Assembly: GCA_965601825.1 (NCBI GenBank)
Contig: OZ271839.1
Span: forward strand, 744,001-808,000
Source of the DNA: HXMU1420-13 sp965601825
Lineage (GTDB): Bacteria > Bacteroidota > Rhodothermia > Balneolales > Balneolaceae
Direction: 5' to 3'
DNA: 64,000 bases
Shown: positions 44,056-51,111 of the stretch, in pieces
Position numbering within the stretch: the stretch's first letter is position 1
How the letters are laid out: each line of letters starts with the position of its first letter
The notes under the pieces: model-generated
What the model was told of the DNA's origin: nothing
Databases searched by the model: none
Seen by the model: the letters and a program-made list of their open reading frames with translations, nothing else
Position numbers and translations under genes: made by a program

Positions 44056-47000
44056 TTAAAAAAAGAATCCTGCCTTTATTTCAAAGCTGTTTTCATCACC
44101 TGATGTACCATAAGTCGCACTCATAAGCATTTGATCGAACAAATTAAACCAAATACCTCCACCATAGCCCTTATGTAAAGTATTTGAATTTTCCCCATCG
44201 GTCCAAACTCTACCAGTATCAAAGAAGGTAAGAATACCACCTTTTCCACCAAACAAATATCTATAAAAATCAACGAGTTCTACTCGTATTTCGGCGTTCG
44301 AATAAACGGTTGTCCTCCCTGTAAATCGCTGGTTGTTGAATCCTCTTAAATTCTGACTTGCACCCAGAGTATTGGCTTGATAAAAAGGAAAACTCCCAAT
44401 TATATGTTCACTGCCAAAACGTCCTGCAAAGGTAAATTGCCTTTTCCCGGAGCCTGATGCATAGAATGAAGTTGAGCCAGAGAGGTTCACATGACTTTTA
44501 CTAACATTATTTAGCCCAAGATTCGCTTCTGATTGAATAGAGAATTTGAATCCATATTGAGGATTGATCAAATTGTTTACATCATTAATAGAGATTCCGG
44601 TTGAAAATCGTCCATAATATTGACTGGAAAAGATATTCGGATTAATTCCAAGTTGTGGATCTGTAAGAATACTTTGCTCACCTTGCACATCGTCAACTTC
44701 CGTGAATTGAATCCCTGCTCCGATGTTATAAGTCAGGATATTTTCAAGTTGAATGCTCGCAGTTCCGAATAATTGATATTGTTCTAAACGAGCTCGATAG
44801 AAATCAGAATTTAACTGGTTTTCGCGCTCAGTATCATTCCCCAAACCGAAGAAGAACCTGTAACTCTTAGGTAATAGCACAGTGCCTTCAACATTGCCAT
44901 GCCAGTCGCCTCTGAATTTGTACCAATCCCCTGTGTAGCGAATGTTTCCGGCACCTGTTAAAGGCGCGTAATTAGCGCGGATATAGTGTTTTTGACCGGG
45001 AACTCTTCTGAATTGATTCCTCGTAAATCGAGGTCCTCCACCAATGAACAAGCCATCGTCGTCATTAAAAGCAAAGAAGAATCCAACCATTGTTGAGTTC
45101 CAGCGATAATCATGATTATAGTCGTAGCGATTGATTTCTGAGTTTTCGGAAATATGGAACTTAGCATCATTATCGAAAGCTTCCGGGTTGGAAAGTTCAG
45201 TATCGTAAACGTGAATTTTTCGTTCACTTTCAGGATTTTCATCAATGTATAGATCATCTCCAGAGCCACCAACAATTCTTAAACCAATTTTTGGCTCCCC
45301 ATTACCGGAAACTAAGATTTCATCATCGTCTCCCATTGCGAAAATGCGCAATTCATCAGTTCGAGAATCACTGAAGGTTCGATCGAAGTATTTCTCTCTG
45401 AGGTTTCCTTTCCCGGTCAATTTAAATATCTGAACCTGAACCTCATCATTATTTAAGAAATTGATAAGTATTCGTTCTCTTTTATGACTAGCAGGTATAG
45501 AGACAACTTTATCTAACTGGTAAGAAAACGTTTTAGCGATTTCATGCAATTGGTCTCGTCGTGATTTTAAAATCTCAATGGTTTCTTCACCAAATTTTGC
45601 CTGAATTTCTTCTGGGTATGCAGCAACTGATTTTTCAATTTCTTCATCCGTCAATCGTGTTTTTATATCCTCTGCAATTGATATCCAATCTTCCTCATCA
45701 AGTTGATTTGTAAATCTACGAGTGAGGCCAAGTGAATTGAAGTTCAATCCTTTGAGATTTCCATAACTATGATCAAAATTCTGATACTGCATAAATGGAC
45801 CAAGCTTAGCCAGATTTGGGATAATGCCATTTAATTTCATCAGAGCAACATCTCGATCTCGAGGAATAGGTTGATATATTTTCCCCTTTTCATCTTCTGG
45901 TTCAACAGCAGCCCATCTCCATTGATCTGCATGCCGATCCCAATCTCCAATCAGCATGTCAAATAAACGCGATCTGGCAAATAGCGGTTGATCTACCCGA
46001 TGATCAATATCACCATCTACTTCACGAAGAAAATCAACAGAAGAAATAACATCTTCTGGTCTGCCAACAGATGCTAGATCACTCATATTATTGTCAGGTT
46101 TACGCTCAAATAGAGCCAGGCGATTTGCCATCAGGTCACCGTACCCTCCAAGAAGAGGATCATCAGGAACCACAAAATATTGTGGATTGGTATGATAAAC
46201 TCCTGCTGTTCCAGCTAATTCCGCAACAACAAGTGAAGCAAATGGATTTAGCATCGAAAACTGATCCTGTGCTGCATCCAGTGCAAAGGATTGACGAAGG
46301 GCATCACCCCAAACTTTACCGGCTTGTTTATCAACAGATCTTAAAACAAACTCTTTATCATCATCTCCATTTAAGTGAAGTGTATTCGATTGACCTCTAC
46401 CACCAAACCTAACCGGCGTTAATCCACCTTCCACTTTAGTTACATCAAAAACCGGATATTCTGATTCAACAGACCACATCTCTCTTCGATTAGATCCAAG
46501 CAGTGAGCGATAAACAAAACCGCCACGATCGTAATCACCATTGGCGGCAATGTTTTTGGGAGTAGCCGCTATAATTTCTTCCCGATTTTCATCGGTTGTT
46601 TGGGTTTCAACTCTAGATTTTGGTTCCTGAACTTGTGTTCTATAAAGTAACTCTCCTGTTGATCCATCACCTAATGCAGCCCAGGCTTCCATCCAAACAG
46701 ATCCATCTGTGTAGAATTGAAGGGTTACAAATCCTTTATCACCATAAGCAAAGTTTGCACCTTTACCCTTGGCTATAGGGCTTCTTTTTGATCCTGATCC
46801 ACTCACAATGAAATGAGTAGTATATCGCTTGTTCAGAACTTGTTTATGATAAGATAAAGTATGCGCATGTCCGGATACGTAAATCACTTCCTCTTTATCA
46901 CTAAAGCTACTTCGGATGGAGCGTGCCATAGATGAATACTGGTGATGCGAAATATCCTGTCTTAAACCGAAGATTCGTCGATATAAAACATACAGAGATC

Positions 47001-47781
47001 CAAAAACAGGTGGGCGAAAATGAGTGGATAAAGGGAAGTATCCACCGCGTGATTCATTGGAAATTAAAGGATGATGTGCTGCAACAATCAAATAATCGTT
47101 TTTTCGATCACGAACAATATCCTGCAATTCATTGATCACATCACCGGCATCATTTACTTCAAAATCACCGTTATCTCCATAAGGCTTTTCATGTTCATGT
47201 AGCCACCATTGTGTATCAAGTGCAACGAGACGAATATCATAGTTCAAGTATGGATGATCGTCCTCATCCATAAGTTTAATTTCATGCGGGCCCGGAAACC
47301 CATCATCTGGTAAAAAAGTATTTCCTCTATCTAAATACTCTTCAACAAAACGCTCTTGTCTTCGAACTGCATTCAATCCATCTATTCTGCCATCGTCCCA
47401 ATCATGATTGCCAGGAATAAAGACAACTCTACCTGGAAAATCTTGTACAGTTTCTAATTGAGCAACTAAACGCTGCTCATAAAATGATCTTCTTGGGTGT
47501 GTGCTATCAGGTAGTCCGTAATTGTAAATGTTATCACCAAGAAAAAGTGCAGCACTTTGTTCATCGGCATTCTGCAGGAAATTGGAAAAGAGATTAAGCG
47601 TTGGGTCTCCATCCAGTTTAGGTGCGCCGGCATCTCCTATTAGATAAACACGATAAATAAGTTCTTTTTCATCAGGTGGCAGAACTTCTTCCCAGTTTCT
47701 TTCGCTTGAATCAACATAAAGACCAGTGGAACCGCAGGATAGGACAAAGAGACATAAAACAAATAATGAAACTAAGCGCAT
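44056..47781 (-). CDS. Outer-membrane lipoprotein: metallophosphoesterase, kinase-like motif and BamA-like barrel
   Basis: This very large protein (1241 residues from the ATG at 47781) is probably anchored by a lipobox (FVLSCGS, cysteine 16). An upstream in-frame ATG at 47919 would bury that signal peptide, so I reject it. Residues of about 40-340 form a calcineurin-like phosphoesterase: YLIGDAGAPKL, LFLGDNIYNYG, FIPGNHDWDDG, VAAHHPL and VSGHAHTLSYH. The middle contains FDMLIGDWDRHADQWRW near 608 and PIPRDRDVAL near 638, a pattern reminiscent of catalytic loops of Fam20C/HipA-like kinases. From about 890 to the end lies an Omp85-like barrel with NLRGFNNQRFTGRTTVYSNA, ending in phenylalanine. 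All parts would lie at the outer membrane. Confidence 0.9.
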   Translation of the reverse strand: MRLVSLFVLCLFVLSCGSTGLYVDSSERNWEEVLPPDEKELIYRVYLIGDAGAPKLDGDPTLNLFSNFLQNADEQSAALFLGDNIYNYGLPDSTHPRRSFYEQRLVAQLETVQDFPGRVVFIPGNHDWDDGRIDGLNAVRRQERFVEEYLDRGNTFLPDDGFPGPHEIKLMDEDDHPYLNYDIRLVALDTQWWLHEHEKPYGDNGDFEVNDAGDVINELQDIVRDRKNDYLIVAAHHPLISNESRGGYFPLSTHFRPPVFGSLYVLYRRIFGLRQDISHHQYSSMARSIRSSFSDKEEVIYVSGHAHTLSYHKQVLNKRYTTHFIVSGSGSKRSPIAKGKGANFAYGDKGFVTLQFYTDGSVWMEAWAALGDGSTGELLYRTQVQEPKSRVETQTTDENREEIIAATPKNIAANGDYDRGGFVYRSLLGSNRREMWSVESEYPVFDVTKVEGGLTPVRFGGRGQSNTLHLNGDDDKEFVLRSVDKQAGKVWGDALRQSFALDAAQDQFSMLNPFASLVVAELAGTAGVYHTNPQYFVVPDDPLLGGYGDLMANRLALFERKPDNNMSDLASVGRPEDVISSVDFLREVDGDIDHRVDQPLFARSRLFDMLIGDWDRHADQWRWAAVEPEDEKGKIYQPIPRDRDVALMKLNGIIPNLAKLGPFMQYQNFDHSYGNLKGLNFNSLGLTRRFTNQLDEEDWISIAEDIKTRLTDEEIEKSVAAYPEEIQAKFGEETIEILKSRRDQLHEIAKTFSYQLDKVVSIPASHKRERILINFLNNDEVQVQIFKLTGKGNLREKYFDRTFSDSRTDELRIFAMGDDDEILVSGNGEPKIGLRIVGGSGDDLYIDENPESERKIHVYDTELSNPEAFDNDAKFHISENSEINRYDYNHDYRWNSTMVGFFFAFNDDDGLFIGGGPRFTRNQFRRVPGQKHYIRANYAPLTGAGNIRYTGDWYKFRGDWHGNVEGTVLLPKSYRFFFGLGNDTERENQLNSDFYRARLEQYQLFGTASIQLENILTYNIGAGIQFTEVDDVQGEQSILTDPQLGINPNIFSSQYYGRFSTGISINDVNNLINPQYGFKFSIQSEANLGLNNVSKSHVNLSGSTSFYASGSGKRQFTFAGRFGSEHIIGSFPFYQANTLGASQNLRGFNNQRFTGRTTVYSNAEIRVELVDFYRYLFGGKGGILTFFDTGRVWTDGENSNTLHKGYGGGIWFNLFDQMLMSATYGTSGDENSFEIKAGFFF

Positions 47782-48018
47782 TGAAGCGAGATAAATTGTT
47801 GATACCGTTAGGGAAGAGATTAATGTAATTATACGGTAGATACAACAAAGGCCAGCTGATTTGCGGCCTATTTTTAAGTAACTGAAACCAATATACGGCG
47901 AGATGCTGCCCTCGACCAAATGAATTTTACATTGTATAACTAATGATAATTAATAGTTAATAATTAATATTTTAAATTCGAATAAAGAAAACTAAATGAA
48001 AGCTAATATTTATTCATC

Positions 48019-48429
48019 ATGCCCAAAAAAATAGGATCCCTGATACTTTATTCGGTTGATGATCTGCATCAAATGCTTGGTGTCTCGAAATTAACGCTCC
48101 GAAGTTATATACGAACAGGCAAAATTCGTGGTCGTAAATTAGGCGTGAGCTGGTATGTAACAGAAGATGCCATTAAAGAATATTTTGATCAACCTGTAGA
48201 AGTAGTTGAACCAATCAAAAAAGACGTCAGACCGAAGTTCATTGTACAAGGTGTAAACGATCTTGTAAGTGAAACTGAAGAATGTGAAACAGTCGATGAA
48301 GTTCTGACGGTGCTGAACGAACAAGCCATAATTAGCCTTTTTCAGGTGCAAATTATTGATAGACACACAAACGAAATAACAGAAATATTAAAAGCCAGAG
48401 ATTTCATTGAAAGATATGCGAACCGTTAA
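48019..48429 (+). CDS. Helix-turn-helix domain protein (excisionase/MerR-like)
   Basis: This 136-residue protein carries an HTH_17-type DNA-binding domain at its N-terminus: LYSVDDLHQMLGVSKLTLRS (about 9-28), then YIRTGKIRGRKLGVSWYVTE. The remaining 75 residues (VEVVEPIKKDVRPKFIVQGV onward) form an unrecognised acidic domain. Excisionase-type domains occur in phage and mobile-element regulators but also in ordinary chromosomal genes, and no integrase lies nearby. It is followed by an overlapping small gene, so the two are co-expressed. Confidence 0.82.
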   Translation: MPKKIGSLILYSVDDLHQMLGVSKLTLRSYIRTGKIRGRKLGVSWYVTEDAIKEYFDQPVEVVEPIKKDVRPKFIVQGVNDLVSETEECETVDEVLTVLNEQAIISLFQVQIIDRHTNEITEILKARDFIERYANR

Positions 48430-48700
48430 TGACACCGCTTTAGAATCTTATCAATTCGGGAACAAGCCTGAAGACAAGTATTACTTATTGATTGATTTAG
48501 TTCGTAATCCGGATGGAGTGGATATTTCTAAACTAGCTAATGCAGACCCAAGGATGTTTGATTCTGTTCTTGCTGATATGGGATGTGTTCTGATGTTGAG
48601 TGGTGACGAAATGCAGGAATTAATTCGTCGCGGATCAGTAGATGAAAATAACAAACATGAATCCCTATTTAGCTTGGCCCAAGCTGAAGGGCTCATTTAA
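48407..48700 (+). CDS. Small protein of unknown function overlapping the HTH gene
   Basis: This protein of about 97 residues overlaps the end of the HTH gene; starts at 48407 and 48416 are both possible (MRTVNDTALESYQFGNKPED from the second). It is soluble and acidic, with GVDISKLANADPRMFDSVLA and GDEMQELIRRGSVDENNKHE, and no domain I recognise. Coupling to the HTH protein suggests they interact or share a regulon. Its last 36 bases overlap the convergent NUDIX gene. Confidence 0.66.
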   Translation: MKDMRTVNDTALESYQFGNKPEDKYYLLIDLVRNPDGVDISKLANADPRMFDSVLADMGCVLMLSGDEMQELIRRGSVDENNKHESLFSLAQAEGLI

Positions 48701-49237
48701 CCAATTCCACACTCTGTGTAAGCAAATGATGGTTTTTCCATCATTAATCTCTCCGGTTGAAATCATTTTCATTGCTTCTGAAAAAGGAATGCGTGCATTA
48801 ACTACGAATTCATCTACATCAGTTTTCTGATCAACTTGAGTCAATTTCTTGCCTGCATAGATGTGAATTACTTCATCGGCATAACCAATTGCCGGATAAA
48901 AGTGACCGATATAAATTAATTCATCGCATTTTAGTCCGGCTTCTTCCAACAGTTCACGCTCTGCAGTTGAATCAGGAGATTCACCTGCATCAATTTTACC
49001 TGCAGGTACTTCATAAAATATTTGTGCCATAGGATATCGGAACTGTTTGATCAGCATGATATCATTGTTCTCAAAAATGGGAACAACGGCACAGGCTCCG
49101 GGATGCTTAATCCATTCTCTTGAACTGGAAGAACCATCAGGAAGCTCAGCATCATCATAGTAAACCTGTAATAATTTTCCATCGAATACTTTTTTGGATG
49201 TTTGCGTACGCTCCACCAATTCCCGGCTGTGTTTCAT
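48665..49237 (-). CDS. NUDIX hydrolase, ADP-ribose pyrophosphatase-like
   Basis: This 190-residue enzyme has a complete Nudix box (GKIDAGESPDSTAERELLEE then AGL, about residues 78-100) and the ADP-ribose pyrophosphatase-like context YPMAQIFYEVPAGK before it. Members hydrolyse nucleoside diphosphates linked to a second group, such as ADP-ribose or NADH. The start and length are typical. Its 3' end overlaps the convergent small gene by 36 bases. The 62-base divergent region before the phosphatidyltransferase gene shows no clear promoter. Confidence 0.92.
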   Translation of the reverse strand: MKHSRELVERTQTSKKVFDGKLLQVYYDDAELPDGSSSSREWIKHPGACAVVPIFENNDIMLIKQFRYPMAQIFYEVPAGKIDAGESPDSTAERELLEEAGLKCDELIYIGHFYPAIGYADEVIHIYAGKKLTQVDQKTDVDEFVVNARIPFSEAMKMISTGEINDGKTIICLHRVWNWLNEPFSLGQAK

Positions 49238-49299
49238 AGTGGTTTTATGTAAATATTGGCTTTAACTTTATGGGATAATATCGAAAATAATCTATCGCA

Positions 49300-49890
49300 T
49301 TGGGTATCACTGAAAATATTGACGGCAAAAAAGTTACGGTGACGGGTCGTGTCTTTACGATATCCAATTTTATATCCTTTAGCAGGGTATTTATCGCCTT
49401 TCCAATTATGTACATCCATTATCATAATAATCAGATGTACAATACTGAAATTATGGTGCTTATTTTTTATGCCGTTATTTCAGATTATTTAGATGGTTTA
49501 GTTGCTCGCAAAACAAATACTATTTCGGAAGTTGGTAAGATGATTGATCCAATTTCAGATAAGCTTTGTGCCGGCGCATTATTCATTTATACCGTTTGGT
49601 TAGGTTGGGTACCACTTTGGTTTCTAATATTTTTCATCATTCGTGATGTCTTCATTTTGATGGGCTCAACCTTTATCAAGGTTAAGTATGGGAAAGTGGC
49701 AATGAGTACCTTAAGCGGAAAGATTTCTGTGAATGTGATTTCAGTTTATTGGATCGCGGTTTTCTTTTTCCGAGATGCAGAACTATATCATCAAATATTT
49801 TTGTGGATGTCTGTGGTGATCATGATTATTTCGTTTTTTGACTATTTCAATCGATACCGCAAAATAATGAGCGGCGCACAATTCAATTAG
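49300..49890 (+). CDS. CDP-alcohol phosphatidyltransferase family protein
   Basis: This 196-residue membrane enzyme carries the CDP-alcohol phosphatidyltransferase motif (DG, AR, G, D, D): DYLDGLVARKTNTISEVGKM followed by IDPISDK, at about residues 64-90. Several membrane helices flank it. It joins a CDP-activated lipid or alcohol; the position near ftsY and the PgsA-like motif spacing suggest phosphatidylglycerophosphate synthesis, but this is not proven. The start is TTG at 49300. It is followed one base later by ftsY, indicating co-transcription. Confidence 0.9.
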   Translation: MGITENIDGKKVTVTGRVFTISNFISFSRVFIAFPIMYIHYHNNQMYNTEIMVLIFYAVISDYLDGLVARKTNTISEVGKMIDPISDKLCAGALFIYTVWLGWVPLWFLIFFIIRDVFILMGSTFIKVKYGKVAMSTLSGKISVNVISVYWIAVFFFRDAELYHQIFLWMSVVIMIISFFDYFNRYRKIMSGAQFN

Positions 49891-49891
49891 T

Positions 49892-50845
49892 ATGGGATTA
49901 TTTGAAAAGCTAGGATTCAAGAAAAAAGAAACATTAGAACAAGGTGTTGAAAAAAGCCGGGCAGGTATATTAGACAAGCTTGGAAAAGCATTCGCAGGAA
50001 AAGATCGTGTAGATGATGCTACCCTCGATGAGCTCGAAGATATTCTGATTACTTCTGATGTTGGGGTAAAAACTACGATCGAAATTATTAACAGGATTGA
50101 AGATCGGGTTGCCAGAGATAAATATGTAACTCAGGCAGAGTTACAGAATATATTAAGAGAAGAGATTATAGCATTGCTTCAGGAGCATGATCCGGATAAG
50201 CCCGCTGAATTTGAGGCTGTTTTGCCTAATAAACCACATGTTGTTTTAATTGTTGGTGTAAATGGAGTTGGAAAGACAACTACCATTGGTAAAATGAGTT
50301 TCATGTATAAGGCAGCAGGTAAAAATGTATTGCTGGGAGCAGCTGATACCTTCCGAGCTGCGGCTGTTGACCAGCTAAAAATTTGGAGTGAACGTGCCGA
50401 TGTACCAATTATAGAACAAGGTCAGGATGCAGATCCCGCAGCTGTCGCTTTCGATACAGTTTCAGCTGCCAATGCCAGAGGTGCAGACATTGCTTTAATC
50501 GATACTGCCGGACGTTTACACAACAAAAAAGCATTGATGGATGAGCTTTCCAAAATCAAAAGAGTGATGCACAAAGTAGTGGATGGTGCTCCTCATGAAG
50601 TGATTTTAGTATTGGATGCTTCTACCGGTCAGAATGCGATGCAACAAGCCAAAGCATTCACTGAAGCTGTGGACATCACTGGATTAGCTTTAACAAAGCT
50701 CGATGGTACCGCAAAAGGTGGAATTGTAATTGGAATTTCGAATGAGTTGAATGTGCCCGTCAAATACATTGGTCTTGGTGAAAAAATTGAAGACTTACAG
50801 GTTTTTGATAAAGCAGCATTTGTAAACGCTTTATTTGGGGAATAA
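49892..50845 (+). CDS. ftsY: Signal recognition particle receptor
   Basis: This 317-residue GTPase receives the signal recognition particle at the inner membrane. The short N-terminal acidic domain gives way to the NG domain: GVNGVGKTTTIGKMSFMYKA near 110, DTFRAAAVDQLKIWSERADV, IDTAGRLHNKKALMDELSKI near 200, ALTKLDGTAKGGIV near 265 and KYIGLGEKIEDLQVFDKAAF at the end. The N-terminal region is short compared with enterobacterial FtsY, as is usual outside Proteobacteria. It starts one base after the phosphatidyltransferase gene. A strong terminator (50847-50870) lies just after its stop codon. Confidence 0.96.
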   Translation: MGLFEKLGFKKKETLEQGVEKSRAGILDKLGKAFAGKDRVDDATLDELEDILITSDVGVKTTIEIINRIEDRVARDKYVTQAELQNILREEIIALLQEHDPDKPAEFEAVLPNKPHVVLIVGVNGVGKTTTIGKMSFMYKAAGKNVLLGAADTFRAAAVDQLKIWSERADVPIIEQGQDADPAAVAFDTVSAANARGADIALIDTAGRLHNKKALMDELSKIKRVMHKVVDGAPHEVILVLDASTGQNAMQQAKAFTEAVDITGLALTKLDGTAKGGIVIGISNELNVPVKYIGLGEKIEDLQVFDKAAFVNALFGE

Positions 50846-50846
50846 A

Positions 50847-50870
50847 AAAAGCACCCAATTGGGTGCTTTT
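50847..50870. terminator. Bidirectional terminator between ftsY and the microprotein gene
   Basis: AAAAGCACCCAA followed by TTGGGTGCTTTT is a perfect 24-base palindrome with A- and T-rich flanks on both sides. It can end ftsY transcription on the plus strand and the small gene at 50876-51013 on the minus strand. Confidence 0.9.
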
Positions 50871-50875
50871 AAAAC

Positions 50876-51013
50876 TTACGAGTTTCCACCTCCTCCGCCT
50901 CCAGGAGGGTTGTCTGGGCCGCCACCGCCACCATTGTCACCACCGCCATTACCGCCCCCATTTCCATCACCATTGTCCATATTGCTGTGTCCGTATTTTT
51001 CTTGCCAGTTCAT
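50876..51013 (-). CDS. 45-residue glycine/asparagine-rich microprotein
   Basis: This short minus-strand gene is easily missed. The ATG at 51011-51013 has a good ribosome binding site (AAGGAG at 51019-51024, five bases before the start). The frame gives MNWQEKYGHSNMDNGDGNGG and then glycine/asparagine/proline-rich sequence to the stop TAA at 50876-50878. Glycine codons vary in the third position (GGA, GGC, GGT, GGG), as expected of coding rather than simple repeat. It is divergent from the TPR-CHAT gene (98-base gap) and shares its terminator with ftsY. There is no signal peptide. The function is unknown; a relation to the CHAT protease is only suggested by position. Confidence 0.68.
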   Translation of the reverse strand: MNWQEKYGHSNMDNGDGNGGGNGGGDNGGGGGPDNPPGGGGGGNS

Positions 51014-51111
51014 AGAGTCTCCTTAAAGTTTGATTGTCTCTTTTGTGTTGTTAAATAAAACAGCATATTAGCATCAAATTCAAGAAAGTTAATTGAAATT
51101 AATCCACGCAT

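Noticed and set aside
44056..47919. Longer start for the phosphoesterase-barrel protein
   Set aside because: The extra 46 residues would hide the lipoprotein signal; the ATG at 47781 gives a normal signal peptide.
48019..48429. Excisionase of a prophage or integrative element
   Set aside because: No integrase, attachment site or phage gene lies nearby.
50835..51026. Proline-rich plus-strand frame after ftsY
   Set aside because: It starts inside ftsY, crosses the terminator at 50847-50870 and is the mirror of the glycine-rich minus-strand gene, which has the ribosome binding site.
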